NCBI RefSeq assembly: GCF_040049295.1
Contig: NZ_JBDZDQ010000001.1
Span: forward strand, 1,736,001 to 1,800,000
DNA: 64,000 bases
DNA from: Sphingomonas sp. KR3-1
GTDB taxonomy: Bacteria; Pseudomonadota; Alphaproteobacteria; Sphingomonadales; Sphingomonadaceae
Direction of reading: 5' to 3'
The position numbers were made by a program, and so were the translations under genes. Under the pieces are notes generated by a model. It was given only the letters and a program-made list of their open reading frames with translations, did not search any database and was not told the origin of the DNA. Each line of letters begins with the position of its first letter. Within the stretch, counting starts at the first letter, position 1. Positions 55,261 to 63,708 of the stretch are shown here, in pieces.

Positions 55261-56130
55261 ATGAAATCCGTTGCGCTTGCCGCCATGTTCCTGCTCGCCG
55301 CCGACGACGCGCGCGTGTTCGCCGATGCGCCGGTGCCGGTCACCGTCCAGGGCGTGACCGCGCAGCTGCGTGTCGATCCCGGCGCGCCGACCATGCCGGT
55401 GTTCAATCCCGATTTCGCCGACCGGGCAAAGCTCGATGCCGGGCCCTTCGCCATCCGGGCCGGGATCGGGCCGGTGCGCGTGAACGGGCGCTCCGCCGTG
55501 GTGCGGCTCGACTTCGGCGCGGGCGAGTTCCGGCGCCGGGCGACCTGGTTCGCCGCGCCCTATGCGCAGGGCGCCGATGGCACGATCGGGCCCGGCGGCC
55601 TGCCGGAGGCGCGCATCCGCTTCGACCTGCACCCGGTACAGCCCGGCGAGCGCAGCGTGACGCTGCCGCTGACCGACTTCGGCTACGTCGGCATGGGCAC
55701 CGAGATCAAGGTCGGCGATGCCAAGGTCCGCATCCTGTTCACGCTGGCCCGCGACCGGACTATCGCCACCGCGGCGGCCGGCGCAGCGATCGCGGCGGCG
55801 CAGGACGGGCGGTTCGCCGGGGCGGGCGAGACGATGCCGATCCGGCTCGGCGTGATGCGCCCGGTGCGGGTCATGACGCTCGGCCGTCCGCTCGGCGTCG
55901 GGCCGCTGGCGCTCGAGCGGATCTTCGTGCGCACCGGCGATTTCGGCAGCGCCGCGTCGATCCCTGACATGACCGCGCCCGAGGCCGACCCCGACGAGAT
56001 CGTGGTGACCGGCGCCAAGAAGAAGGGGAAGCAGCGCAGCTTCCTCGAGATCGGGCGCGATGCGCTGGCCGGCTGCTCCTCGATCCTGTTCGACAAGCCG
56101 GCAAAGACCGTGACGCTCAGCTGCCGCTAG
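55261..56130 (+). CDS. Hypothetical exported protein with an EIVVTG motif
   Basis: 289 residues. A short signal segment, then a beta-rich body (PVPVTVQGVTAQLRVDPG, VNGRSAVVRLDFGAGEF, VGPLALERIFVRTGDFG). Near residue 245 comes PDEIVVTGAKKKGKQR, the DEIVVTG motif normally found before the plug of sphingomonad TonB-dependent receptors. The end (LAGCSSILFDKPAKTVTLSC) has two Cys. AGGGAGGG before ATG 55261. Family unknown; it overlaps the convergent hydrolase gene by 14 bp. Confidence 0.7.
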   Translation: MKSVALAAMFLLAADDARVFADAPVPVTVQGVTAQLRVDPGAPTMPVFNPDFADRAKLDAGPFAIRAGIGPVRVNGRSAVVRLDFGAGEFRRRATWFAAPYAQGADGTIGPGGLPEARIRFDLHPVQPGERSVTLPLTDFGYVGMGTEIKVGDAKVRILFTLARDRTIATAAAGAAIAAAQDGRFAGAGETMPIRLGVMRPVRVMTLGRPLGVGPLALERIFVRTGDFGSAASIPDMTAPEADPDEIVVTGAKKKGKQRSFLEIGRDALAGCSSILFDKPAKTVTLSCR

Positions 56131-57046
56131 CGACGCGGCGCAGCCAGGTCTCGGTGGCGTCGACATGCGTCACCGGCAGCATATGGCCGCCGTCGAGCAT
56201 CTCCACAGTGCCGTCCTGCACCTCCGATGCGGCCTTGCTGCCGTGGAGCGCCGGATCGAGCAGCGCGTCCTGGCGACCGTACAGGATCGAGACCGGCACC
56301 GCGATCTCGCCATAGCGCGGCGCCTGGGCCTGCATCGCTTCGGGCGCCATCGCGAGCTCGTAGCAGCCCGACAGGAACGCCTTGGGCCGGATGGCGAGCG
56401 CGCCGCCGGCCTTGATCGGGAAATCCTCCGGCACCGGATCGGGCGCGAAGATCGCCACGGTCTTGGCCTTGCCGGTGCGCATCGCGAGCGGCACTGCCAG
56501 CGTCCAGGCGATCAGCGGGCGGAGCGGCGCGGGGACGACGAAGCCCCTGAGCGGTTCGGGCGGCGTATCGACCGGCTGGGTATAGGGCGCGATCAGGCCG
56601 AGCGCGCGGACTGCCTGGGGATGGCGCAATGCCAGCGCCAGGCTGACCGCACCGCCCATCGAATGGCCGACGAGCAGCGGCTTCTCCAGCCCGAGCGCGG
56701 CGACCGCGGCGGCGACGGCATCGGCCTGGCCGGCAAGATCGAGCCGCGGGCCGGTGAGCGTCGAATAGCCCCAGCCGGGCCGGTCCATCACCACCACCCG
56801 ATAGTCCTTCGCCAGCCGCCCGGCGAGCGCATAGGTGTAGACGCGCAGCTGGCTCAGAATGCCGTGGATCATCACGATCGCCGGCGCGTCGGCCGGGCCC
56901 ATCTCGACGACATGCATCCGCACGCCCGGCACTTCGACCTGGCGGCCGTCCATCGGGATCCAGCGCTCGACGCCGCGCGACACCCAGGCCGACCAGAGCA
57001 CCAGCGCCGCGATCAGCGCGAGCAGGATCAGCAGCAGCGTCGTCAT
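56117..57046 (-). CDS. Alpha/beta hydrolase, membrane-anchored
   Basis: 309 residues. One N-terminal hydrophobic segment (about 3-22), then an alpha/beta hydrolase fold: oxyanion region IVMIHGILSQLRVYTYAL, nucleophile elbow LLVGHSMGGAVSL, acid in ILYGRQDALLDP, and His in MLDGGHMLPVTHVD. Substrate unknown (lipid ester or small molecule). AGGGGAGGG before ATG 57046. Confidence 0.88.
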   Translation of the reverse strand: MTTLLLILLALIAALVLWSAWVSRGVERWIPMDGRQVEVPGVRMHVVEMGPADAPAIVMIHGILSQLRVYTYALAGRLAKDYRVVVMDRPGWGYSTLTGPRLDLAGQADAVAAAVAALGLEKPLLVGHSMGGAVSLALALRHPQAVRALGLIAPYTQPVDTPPEPLRGFVVPAPLRPLIAWTLAVPLAMRTGKAKTVAIFAPDPVPEDFPIKAGGALAIRPKAFLSGCYELAMAPEAMQAQAPRYGEIAVPVSILYGRQDALLDPALHGSKAASEVQDGTVEMLDGGHMLPVTHVDATETWLRRVASGS

Positions 57047-57064
57047 CGGCCCTCCCCTTGTGTT

Positions 57065-57982
57065 TCAGGGGATATAGCCGGTTGCCCTCAGAAATGCGCG
57101 CAGCGATTCGGGGAAGGTGCGATAGTGGCTCGACGATGCCGGCGGGCAATTGTCGCCGGCCCAGGCCGAGCGCGGCACGCTGCAGCTCTGCCACAGGTCG
57201 TTTTCCGCGCGCTCCCAATGGCGCAGCATCTTTGCCCAGGCCTTGTCGAACTGGCCGACCCGGGCCGCGTCGGCGACATAGGCGGCGCAGGCGCCGTTGC
57301 GATAGCGCCGGGACGAGAGGCAGATCGGGGCGAGCCGCGCCATTTCCGCGCGATAGGCCCGCGCATAGCCAGGCTCGCGCGAGACGTCGACGGGCTTGCC
57401 CGCGCGCACGGTGAAGACCCTGGGCGGGCGCGGCGTGCAGGCGCCGCAGCCGAAGACATAGGCGAAGCGGCCGTCTTCGAAGACTAAATCGATCGCGCCG
57501 TCGCCCGAGAGGTCGGCGAGCGTGGCGGGCAACGCGCCCTGCAGCCTATCGGGCAGCCATTGCTCGTGATAGCCGGCGCCTTCGGGCAGCAACAGCTGCA
57601 CCCAGACATCGCCCGCCGAGCCGCCGGACTGGTTCTCGATGACCAGTCCGGGCCGCGCGTCGCCGGCGTGGAAGCGCACGACCGCCAACCGGTAATAGCT
57701 CGTCTGGTTGCTCGTGCGGACCGTGACCGGCGCGCCGTTCGCCGGCGTGACCGTCACTTCGGCCTGGTTGTTCTGCGGATCGAAGCGGCATCCCTCGCTG
57801 CGCGGCGGGTTGTCGCAAGGCGCGGGCGCGATGCTGACATGGACCCCGTCCGAGACCCAGCTGACCCTGCCCTCCCTCGGCATCCACAGGCGCATCGCGG
57901 CGGGCGCCACCTGGATTTCGGGACGTGACGGAGCGGACGCCGCTGCGAGGAGCAGCAGCGGCAGGCAGGCGAGCAGCTTCAT
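57065..57982 (-). CDS. Hypothetical exported protein
   Basis: 305 residues; signal peptide about 1-17. It has eight or more Cys, including PCDNPPRSEGCRF and FGCGACTPRPP, and a SGDGAIDLVFEDG loop like FG-GAP calcium loops. The C-terminal third is helical and Trp/Cys-rich (WERAENDLWQSCSVPRSAWAG), resembling a lysozyme-inhibitor-like (LprI/DUF1311) pattern, though not clearly. It starts 18 bp upstream of the hydrolase gene on the same strand. Confidence 0.68.
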   Translation of the reverse strand: MKLLACLPLLLLAAASAPSRPEIQVAPAAMRLWMPREGRVSWVSDGVHVSIAPAPCDNPPRSEGCRFDPQNNQAEVTVTPANGAPVTVRTSNQTSYYRLAVVRFHAGDARPGLVIENQSGGSAGDVWVQLLLPEGAGYHEQWLPDRLQGALPATLADLSGDGAIDLVFEDGRFAYVFGCGACTPRPPRVFTVRAGKPVDVSREPGYARAYRAEMARLAPICLSSRRYRNGACAAYVADAARVGQFDKAWAKMLRHWERAENDLWQSCSVPRSAWAGDNCPPASSSHYRTFPESLRAFLRATGYIP

Positions 57983-58068
57983 GGGCGCGAATCCTGGCTG
58001 GAGGGTGCGGCGATGCTAAGCCCGTTGACTGGCTCGATTCAACGACGAAATTGCACGCTTCGTCGCCG

Positions 58069-59901
58069 TTATTCGATAACTACCCCCGCGTCGCCCTCGG
58101 CCGCGCGCTCCTGTGCCTGGCGGGCCCACATCTCTGCATAGAGGCCTTGTTCACGCAGCAGCTCGGCATGCGTGCCCTGCTCTGCGACGCGGCCGGCCTC
58201 GAGCACGATGATCCGGTCGGCATGGACCACGGTCGACAGCCGGTGCGCGATCACGATCGTGGTGCGGCCATGCTCGATCGCTTCCAGCGTCGCCTGGATG
58301 TCCGCCTCGGTGCGGCTGTCGAGCGCGCTGGTCGCTTCGTCGAGGATCAGGATCGGCGGGTTCTTGACCAGCGTGCGCGCAATCGCGACGCGCTGCTTCT
58401 CGCCGCCCGACAGCTTGAGCCCGCGCTCGCCGACCCGCGTCTCGAAACCGTCGGGCAGCGCCTGGATGAAGCCAGCGATCGCCGCACCCCGCGCGGCGGC
58501 GGCGATCTCGTCGGCGCCCGCGCCTTCGCGGCCATAGGCGATGTTGTAGCCGATCGTGTCGTTGAACAGCACCGTATCCTGCGGGACGATGCCGATCGCG
58601 CCGCGCAGCGACGACTGGGTGACCGTGCGGATGTCCTGCCCGTCGATCGTGATGCGACCGCCGGTGACGTCGTAGAAGCGGTACATCAGCCGGGCCAGCG
58701 TCGACTTGCCCGCGCCCGAGGGGCCGACCACCGCGACGGTGGCGCCGGCGGGGATGTCGAGATCGATGCCCTTCAGGATCTCGCGGTCGGGATCGTAGCC
58801 GAAATGCACGCCCTCGAAGCGGACATGGCCGTGCTCGACGGTGAGCGGCACCGCACCCGCCGCATCCTTCACCTCGGCGCCGGTATCGAGCAGGTCGAAC
58901 ATGCTGCCCATGTCGATCACGCCCTGGCGGATCGTGCGATAGACCATGCCGAGCAGGTCGAGCGGGCGGAAGAGCTGGCTGAGCAGCGTCGAGACCAGCA
59001 CCACGTCGCCCGCGGTGAACTTGCCCGAGGACCAGCCGAACACCACCAACGTCATGCCTGCGGCGAGCATCGCATTGGTGATCAGCGCCTGGCCGATATT
59101 GAGCCAGGCGAGCGAATTCTCGCTGACGGTCGCGGCCTTGGCATAGGCGGTGACGGCATTCTCGTAGCGCCGCGCCTCACGCTCCTCGGCGTTGAAATAT
59201 TTCACCGTCTCGAAGTTGAGCAGCGAATCGACCGCGTGCGAGACCGCGCCGGTATCGAGATCGTTCATCTGCTGGCGCAGCTTCGAGCGCCAATCGGTCA
59301 CCCAGCGGGTGAAGGCGATGTAGACTGCCACCATCGCCAGCGTGCCGGCGACCAGCCAAGGGCCGTAGCGCGTCCAGAAGATGCCGAGCACCATGCCGAG
59401 CTCGAGGATCGTCGGCGCGATGTTGAACAGCAGGAAATAGAGCATCGTATCGATGCTCTTGGTGCCGCGCTCGACCACCTTGGTGATCGCGCCGGTGCGC
59501 CGCTCGAGATGGAAGCGTAGCGAGAGCTGGTGGAGATGGCGGAACACATCGGCGGCGAGGCGCCGCGTGGCCTCCTGCCCCACCCGCTCGAACACGGCGT
59601 TGCGGAGATTGTCGAACAGCACCGTGCCGAAGCGCGCGAGCGCATAGCCGGCGACCAGCGCAGTGACGAGCCAGACCGCGTCGCGCGCGCCACTCGCCAT
59701 CCGGTCGATCGCGCCCTGCAGCGCGAAAGGCGCGCCATAGACCTGGACCAGCTTCGAGCAAAGGACGAGCAGCAACGCGATGACGATGCGCACGCGCAGG
59801 GCAGGCGCGTGCTTCGGCCACAGATAGGGGAGGAAACGCCGCAGCGTGGCGAGCATCGGGCGCTCGCCGGCGGGTGCATCGGGTTTGGAAGCCATTGCCA
59901 T
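58069..59901 (-). CDS. Atm1-type heavy-metal/glutathione ABC exporter
   Basis: 610 residues. An N-terminal six-span membrane domain (MDLDTGAVSHAVDSLLNFETVKYFNAEEREARRYE, the ATM1/ABCB7 signature, at the cytoplasmic coupling region) fused to a nucleotide-binding domain: Walker A VVGPSGAGKSTLARL, ABC signature LSGGEKQRVAIAR, Walker B ILILDEATSALD. Bacterial Atm1 homologues export glutathione polysulfide or metal-glutathione complexes. ATG 59901 is used; ATG 59895 is also possible. Confidence 0.92.
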   Translation of the reverse strand: MAMASKPDAPAGERPMLATLRRFLPYLWPKHAPALRVRIVIALLLVLCSKLVQVYGAPFALQGAIDRMASGARDAVWLVTALVAGYALARFGTVLFDNLRNAVFERVGQEATRRLAADVFRHLHQLSLRFHLERRTGAITKVVERGTKSIDTMLYFLLFNIAPTILELGMVLGIFWTRYGPWLVAGTLAMVAVYIAFTRWVTDWRSKLRQQMNDLDTGAVSHAVDSLLNFETVKYFNAEEREARRYENAVTAYAKAATVSENSLAWLNIGQALITNAMLAAGMTLVVFGWSSGKFTAGDVVLVSTLLSQLFRPLDLLGMVYRTIRQGVIDMGSMFDLLDTGAEVKDAAGAVPLTVEHGHVRFEGVHFGYDPDREILKGIDLDIPAGATVAVVGPSGAGKSTLARLMYRFYDVTGGRITIDGQDIRTVTQSSLRGAIGIVPQDTVLFNDTIGYNIAYGREGAGADEIAAAARGAAIAGFIQALPDGFETRVGERGLKLSGGEKQRVAIARTLVKNPPILILDEATSALDSRTEADIQATLEAIEHGRTTIVIAHRLSTVVHADRIIVLEAGRVAEQGTHAELLREQGLYAEMWARQAQERAAEGDAGVVIE

Positions 59902-59959
59902 GGATTTGGGGCGTCCGGCGCCACGATGCAACGGTTGAGCGCGCCGGCCGTTGTTAACC

Positions 59960-59979
59960 TTTGAAGGGCTGCCTTCAAA
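59960..59979. repeat. Inverted repeat TTTGAAGG-GCTG-CCTTCAAA
   Basis: An 8-bp perfect dyad lies 12 bp before the ATG of the small Cys protein gene, on its ribosome site side, in the divergent gap with the ABC exporter. It could be an operator or a small RNA hairpin in the leader. Confidence 0.45.
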
Positions 59980-59991
59980 AGGATTGGGCGA

Positions 59992-60231
59992 ATGGATCAG
60001 GTCTTCTATCTTCTGGCGATCATGGGGTGCAGCGACGACAATCTCGATTGCCGCCAGGCGCGGATCGAGCCGGCGCGCTACACCAGCTATGCGAGCTGCC
60101 AGGAGGCGATGGCCGACGCGCTGCGCCGCAATACCGATCTCGACTATCCGGTGATTGCCGGCGCCTGCCAGCGCCAGACACAGGAAATGGCGCGCCAGGC
60201 TGCCCAGAAGCTGGACGGCAAAGGCCGCTAG
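59992..60231 (+). CDS. Small four-cysteine hypothetical protein
   Basis: 79 residues. A short hydrophobic start (MDQVFYLLAIMGC) and Cys at 13, 20, 36 and 59 (C-x6-C-x15-C-x22-C), with a helical tail. No lipobox consensus. The pattern suggests a small disulfide- or metal-bound domain. No family recognised. Confidence 0.62.
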   Translation: MDQVFYLLAIMGCSDDNLDCRQARIEPARYTSYASCQEAMADALRRNTDLDYPVIAGACQRQTQEMARQAAQKLDGKGR

Positions 60232-60289
60232 CACCTTCTGCCTATTTCAATTATGCTGCACCTGCGAAACTGTTCCGGGGGGAAACGGA

Positions 60290-60634
60290 ATGAAGCAGCT
60301 GCTTGGACTGGCGATCGGACTCGCCGTGGGTATCGGCGTGATCCTGGGGCTCGACTGGCTCGGCGCCCGCTATGCGCTGCCTCAGGATTTCATCGGCAAT
60401 AGCGCGCAGGCGATGACCGTGGGCGGCTGGGCGCTCGGCGCGCTGGCCGGCGGCGTCGCGGCGGTGCGCGTGGCGGACTGGCCGGCGAGCGGCTGGATCG
60501 TCACGCTGCTCGCGAGCGGCTTCGCGCTCAGCCAGGCGCTGATCAGCCCGCACCCCATGTGGATGCAGATCGCGGCGGTCGCGGCGCCGCTGCTGGCCGG
60601 CGTGGTCGTGTCGGGGATCGCGCGGCCCGCCTAG
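60290..60634 (+). CDS. Small integral membrane protein
   Basis: 114 residues with four predicted membrane segments (LLGLAIGLAVGIGVILGLDW, then around 45-62, 68-85 and 92-110) and very short loops. No family recognised. It begins 58 bp after the four-Cys gene, perhaps the same transcript. Its stop TAG shares a CTAG with the convergent crtB stop. Confidence 0.7.
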   Translation: MKQLLGLAIGLAVGIGVILGLDWLGARYALPQDFIGNSAQAMTVGGWALGALAGGVAAVRVADWPASGWIVTLLASGFALSQALISPHPMWMQIAAVAAPLLAGVVVSGIARPA

Positions 60635-61587
60635 CGGGGCCGCTCCCAGAGATCGGCGTCGCGCGGCATGGCGGGATAGAGCGTCTTGCGGCGCAGCGCC
60701 TGCCACCAGGACCGGCCGATCCAGCCGAGCTTCGCGAAGCCCGGGGTCGCAACCCGGTGATCCCAGGCATGCTCGCCGCGCTCGGCGACCTTCACCGCGA
60801 TATCGCCATAGATGCCGGCGGCGGCGAGCACCGCCCAGGCCGAGCGAAAACCGAGCGCCGGCGTGCCGGCCCGCGCGCTCTCGGCATAGTCGGCGGCGGC
60901 GCTGGTCAGCCGGCCGGCGAGCACCGCCAGACGCTGGCGGAAGGGCGGCTTCATGTGCTGGCCCGGCGGGATATCCATCTCGGTCAGCCAGTCCTGGGGC
61001 AGATAGCAGCGCCCCATCCGGTCATCGGCCTCGATATCGCGGGCGATATTGGCGAGCTGGAAGGCGATGCCGAGGTCGCAGGCGCGGTCGAGCGTCGCGT
61101 TGTCGTCGGGCGACACGCCCATCACCACTGCCATCAGGCAGCCGACCGCCCCGGCGACATGATAGCAATAGCGGTAGAGATCTTCCTCCTGCCGCGGCCC
61201 CCAATCGGCAGCATCGAGCGCGAAGCCCTCGACCACGTCCCAGATATAGCGGTGCGGGAGCTTCGCCTCCTCGGCGACGATACGCAGCGCGTCGAAGGCG
61301 GGGTCGCCGACCCATTGGCCGGCCAGCGCCGCTTCGGTGAGCAGGCGGATGCGGGCGAGCCCGGCCTCTGCGTCCGCGTCCGCCTCCGCCTCGCCTGCGC
61401 CATGCCCGTGATCCTGCCCGTCGGCGAGATCATCGCAGGCCCGGCACCAGGCATAGAGCAGCCAGGCCCATTCGCGCGTCCGGCGATCGAACAACCGGCT
61501 GGCAGCGGCAAAGCTGCCCGACCCGCGCGCTATCGATTCCTGCGCGGTCGCGACGAGCGCGGCACGCGAAGGAAGCGCCGCGCTCAC
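60631..61587 (-). CDS. crtB: Phytoene synthase CrtB
   Basis: 318 residues, trans-isoprenyl diphosphate synthase fold. The two Asp-rich motifs are RACDDLADG (about 48-55) and QLANIARDIEADD (about 185), with RCYLPQDWL after the second. It condenses two GGPP to phytoene. The GTG start overlaps the LOG gene stop (GTGA), coupling it to that gene. The His/Asp/Glu-rich insert HGHGAGEAEADADAEAG between the motifs is unusual. Confidence 0.93.
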   Translation of the reverse strand: MSAALPSRAALVATAQESIARGSGSFAAASRLFDRRTREWAWLLYAWCRACDDLADGQDHGHGAGEAEADADAEAGLARIRLLTEAALAGQWVGDPAFDALRIVAEEAKLPHRYIWDVVEGFALDAADWGPRQEEDLYRYCYHVAGAVGCLMAVVMGVSPDDNATLDRACDLGIAFQLANIARDIEADDRMGRCYLPQDWLTEMDIPPGQHMKPPFRQRLAVLAGRLTSAAADYAESARAGTPALGFRSAWAVLAAAGIYGDIAVKVAERGEHAWDHRVATPGFAKLGWIGRSWWQALRRKTLYPAMPRDADLWERPR

Positions 61588-62165
61588 AGATCGCCGCGCT
61601 TCATCTGGACGATCGTCTCGATCGGCTTGGCGGCGGCCATCTTGCCGAGCAGCCCGTCGAGCGTCGTATCGACGAGCAGCATGTTCTGGTGCTGCGGGCG
61701 GACGAAGCCGACCTGGCCCATATGCACCCAGAATTCGACCAGCTTGTCGTAATAGCCGGCGATGTTGAGCAGGCCGACCGGATCGCTGTGATAGCCGAGC
61801 TGCGCCCAGCTCAGCGCTTCCCACAGCTCGTCCATCGTGCCGGTGCCGCCGGGCAGGTTGAGGAAGCCGTCGGCTAGCTCGGTGAAGCGCGCCTTGCGCT
61901 CGTGCATCGTGCCGACGACGTGCAGCTCGGTGAGGCCGCGATGCGCGACCTCGGCATTGACCAGCAGCTCGGGGATGACGCCGATCACTTCGCCGCCGGC
62001 CTCCAGCGCCGAATCCGCCACCGCGCCCATCAGCCCGAGCTTGCCGCCGCCATAGACCAGCCCGATGCCGCGCTCCGCCAGCGTGCGGCCGACATGGCGC
62101 GCGGCCTCGATATAGACGGGGTCGGCCGGGCTGGCCGAACCGCAATAGACTGCGATGCGCTTCAT
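61584..62165 (-). CDS. LOG family protein (cytokinin riboside 5'-monophosphate phosphoribohydrolase-like)
   Basis: 193 residues, Rossmann fold of the TIGR00730/LOG family: GIGLVYGGGKLGLMGAVADSA and the signature LPGGTGTMDELWE, with MHERKARF. LOG enzymes release free bases from nucleoside monophosphates. It is embedded between crtI and crtB and coupled to crtB by GTGA, so it is part of the carotenoid operon; the reason is unknown. Confidence 0.9.
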   Translation of the reverse strand: MKRIAVYCGSASPADPVYIEAARHVGRTLAERGIGLVYGGGKLGLMGAVADSALEAGGEVIGVIPELLVNAEVAHRGLTELHVVGTMHERKARFTELADGFLNLPGGTGTMDELWEALSWAQLGYHSDPVGLLNIAGYYDKLVEFWVHMGQVGFVRPQHQNMLLVDTTLDGLLGKMAAAKPIETIVQMKRGDL

Positions 62166-62229
62166 CTGATCTTCCCGATATCCGTGGTCCGGCTTTCCTT
62201 CGGCCAGAACGCGCGGCGGGGCAAGCCGC

Positions 62230-63708
62230 TCACTTGCCGTCTCCCAGCATCAGCGCCGCGGTCGCCTTGGCGCTGCCGACCACGCCGGGAATGCCCGCGC
62301 CCGGATGCGTGCCGGCACCGACGAAGAACAGGTTGTGGATCGCATCGTCGCGGTTGTGGGTGCGGAACCAGGCGCTCTGGGTGAGGATCGGCTCGAGGCT
62401 GAAGGCGGAGCCGAGATGCGCGGCGAGGTCGTCGCGGAAGTTCAGCGGGGCGTAGCTGAACCTGGTGACGATCCGGTCCTTGAGGTCTGGGATCAGCCGG
62501 CGCTGGATCTCGGCCAGGATACGTTCCTCGAGCACTGGCGCGATCTCGTCCCAGTCGGCGGGGAACTTGCCGAGATGCGGCACCGGGGCGAGCGCGTAGA
62601 AGGTCGCGTGCCCCTCGGGCGCCATCGCGGGATCGCTGGCGCTCGGGTGGTGGAGGTAGAGCGAGAAATCCTCGCTCAGCACGCCGTGCTCGAAGATGTC
62701 GGCGAGCAGCCCCTGATAGCGCGGGCCGAACAGGATCGAGTGGTGCGGGATGTCCGGGAACGTGCCGCGCACGCCGAAATGGACGACGAACAGCGACGGC
62801 GAGAAGCGCTTGCGCTGGAGGCTCTGCGCGGCGCGCTGGCTCGAGCGCGAGCCCTTGAGCAGGTCGCGATAGCTGTGGACGACATCGGCATTGCAGGCCA
62901 CCGCATCGACCTGCAGCTCATGCCCGCCCATCGTCCGCACGCCGGTGACGAGATCGCCGAGCGTGTCGATGCTGGCGACCGGATCGCCGAGCCGCAGCGT
63001 GCCGCCGAGCCGCTCGAACTGGCGGACCATCGCCGCGACCAACTGGTTGGTGCCGCCCTCGGCCCACCACACCCCGCTCTTGCGCTCGAGCTGGTGGATC
63101 AGCGCGTAGATCGCGCTCGCGGTCATCGGATTGCCGCCGACGAGCAGCGTGTGGAAGGAAAAGGCCTGGCGCAGCTTCTCGTTGCGGATGAAGCTGGCGA
63201 CCTTGGCATAGACCGAGCGCCAGGCGCCATATTTGGCCAGCGCGGGCGCGGCGCGGACCATGGTCATCACGTCCTGGAACGCGACATGGCCGAGCTTCAC
63301 ATAGCCTTCCTCGTACACGCCGGCGGCATATTCGAGGAAGCGGCCATAGCCGGCGACGTCCTGCGGCTCGATCCGGGCGATTTCGGCGGCGAGCTTGTGA
63401 TCGTCGTTCGAATAGTCGAAGCGCGTGCCGTCGGGCCAGGACAGCCGATAGAAGGGCGTGACCGGCTTGAGCGTCACGTCGTCGGCCATCCGGCGGCCGG
63501 AGAGCTGCCAGAGCTCCTCCAGCGCTTCGGGCGCAGTGATCACGGTGGGGCCGGCATCGAAGGTGAAACCGTCGCGCTCCCAGAAATAGGCGCGACCGCC
63601 GGGCTTGTCGCGCGCCTCGAGCACGACCGTCTCGACTCCCGCCGATTGCAGCCGGATCGCGAGCGCCAGCCCGCCGATGCCGGCACCCACCACTGCCGCA
63701 CGTTTCAC
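62230..63708 (-). CDS. crtI: Phytoene desaturase CrtI
   Basis: 492 residues. FAD-binding VKRAAVVGAGIGGLALAIRLQ at the N-terminus, GGRAYFWERDGFTFDAGPTVI, and the C-terminal carotenoid desaturase signature FVGAGTHPGAGIPGVVGSAKATA. It carries phytoene to lycopene. The GTG start at 63708 overlaps the crtY stop (GTGA). It lies between crtY and the LOG gene. Confidence 0.95.
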   Translation of the reverse strand: MKRAAVVGAGIGGLALAIRLQSAGVETVVLEARDKPGGRAYFWERDGFTFDAGPTVITAPEALEELWQLSGRRMADDVTLKPVTPFYRLSWPDGTRFDYSNDDHKLAAEIARIEPQDVAGYGRFLEYAAGVYEEGYVKLGHVAFQDVMTMVRAAPALAKYGAWRSVYAKVASFIRNEKLRQAFSFHTLLVGGNPMTASAIYALIHQLERKSGVWWAEGGTNQLVAAMVRQFERLGGTLRLGDPVASIDTLGDLVTGVRTMGGHELQVDAVACNADVVHSYRDLLKGSRSSQRAAQSLQRKRFSPSLFVVHFGVRGTFPDIPHHSILFGPRYQGLLADIFEHGVLSEDFSLYLHHPSASDPAMAPEGHATFYALAPVPHLGKFPADWDEIAPVLEERILAEIQRRLIPDLKDRIVTRFSYAPLNFRDDLAAHLGSAFSLEPILTQSAWFRTHNRDDAIHNLFFVGAGTHPGAGIPGVVGSAKATAALMLGDGK

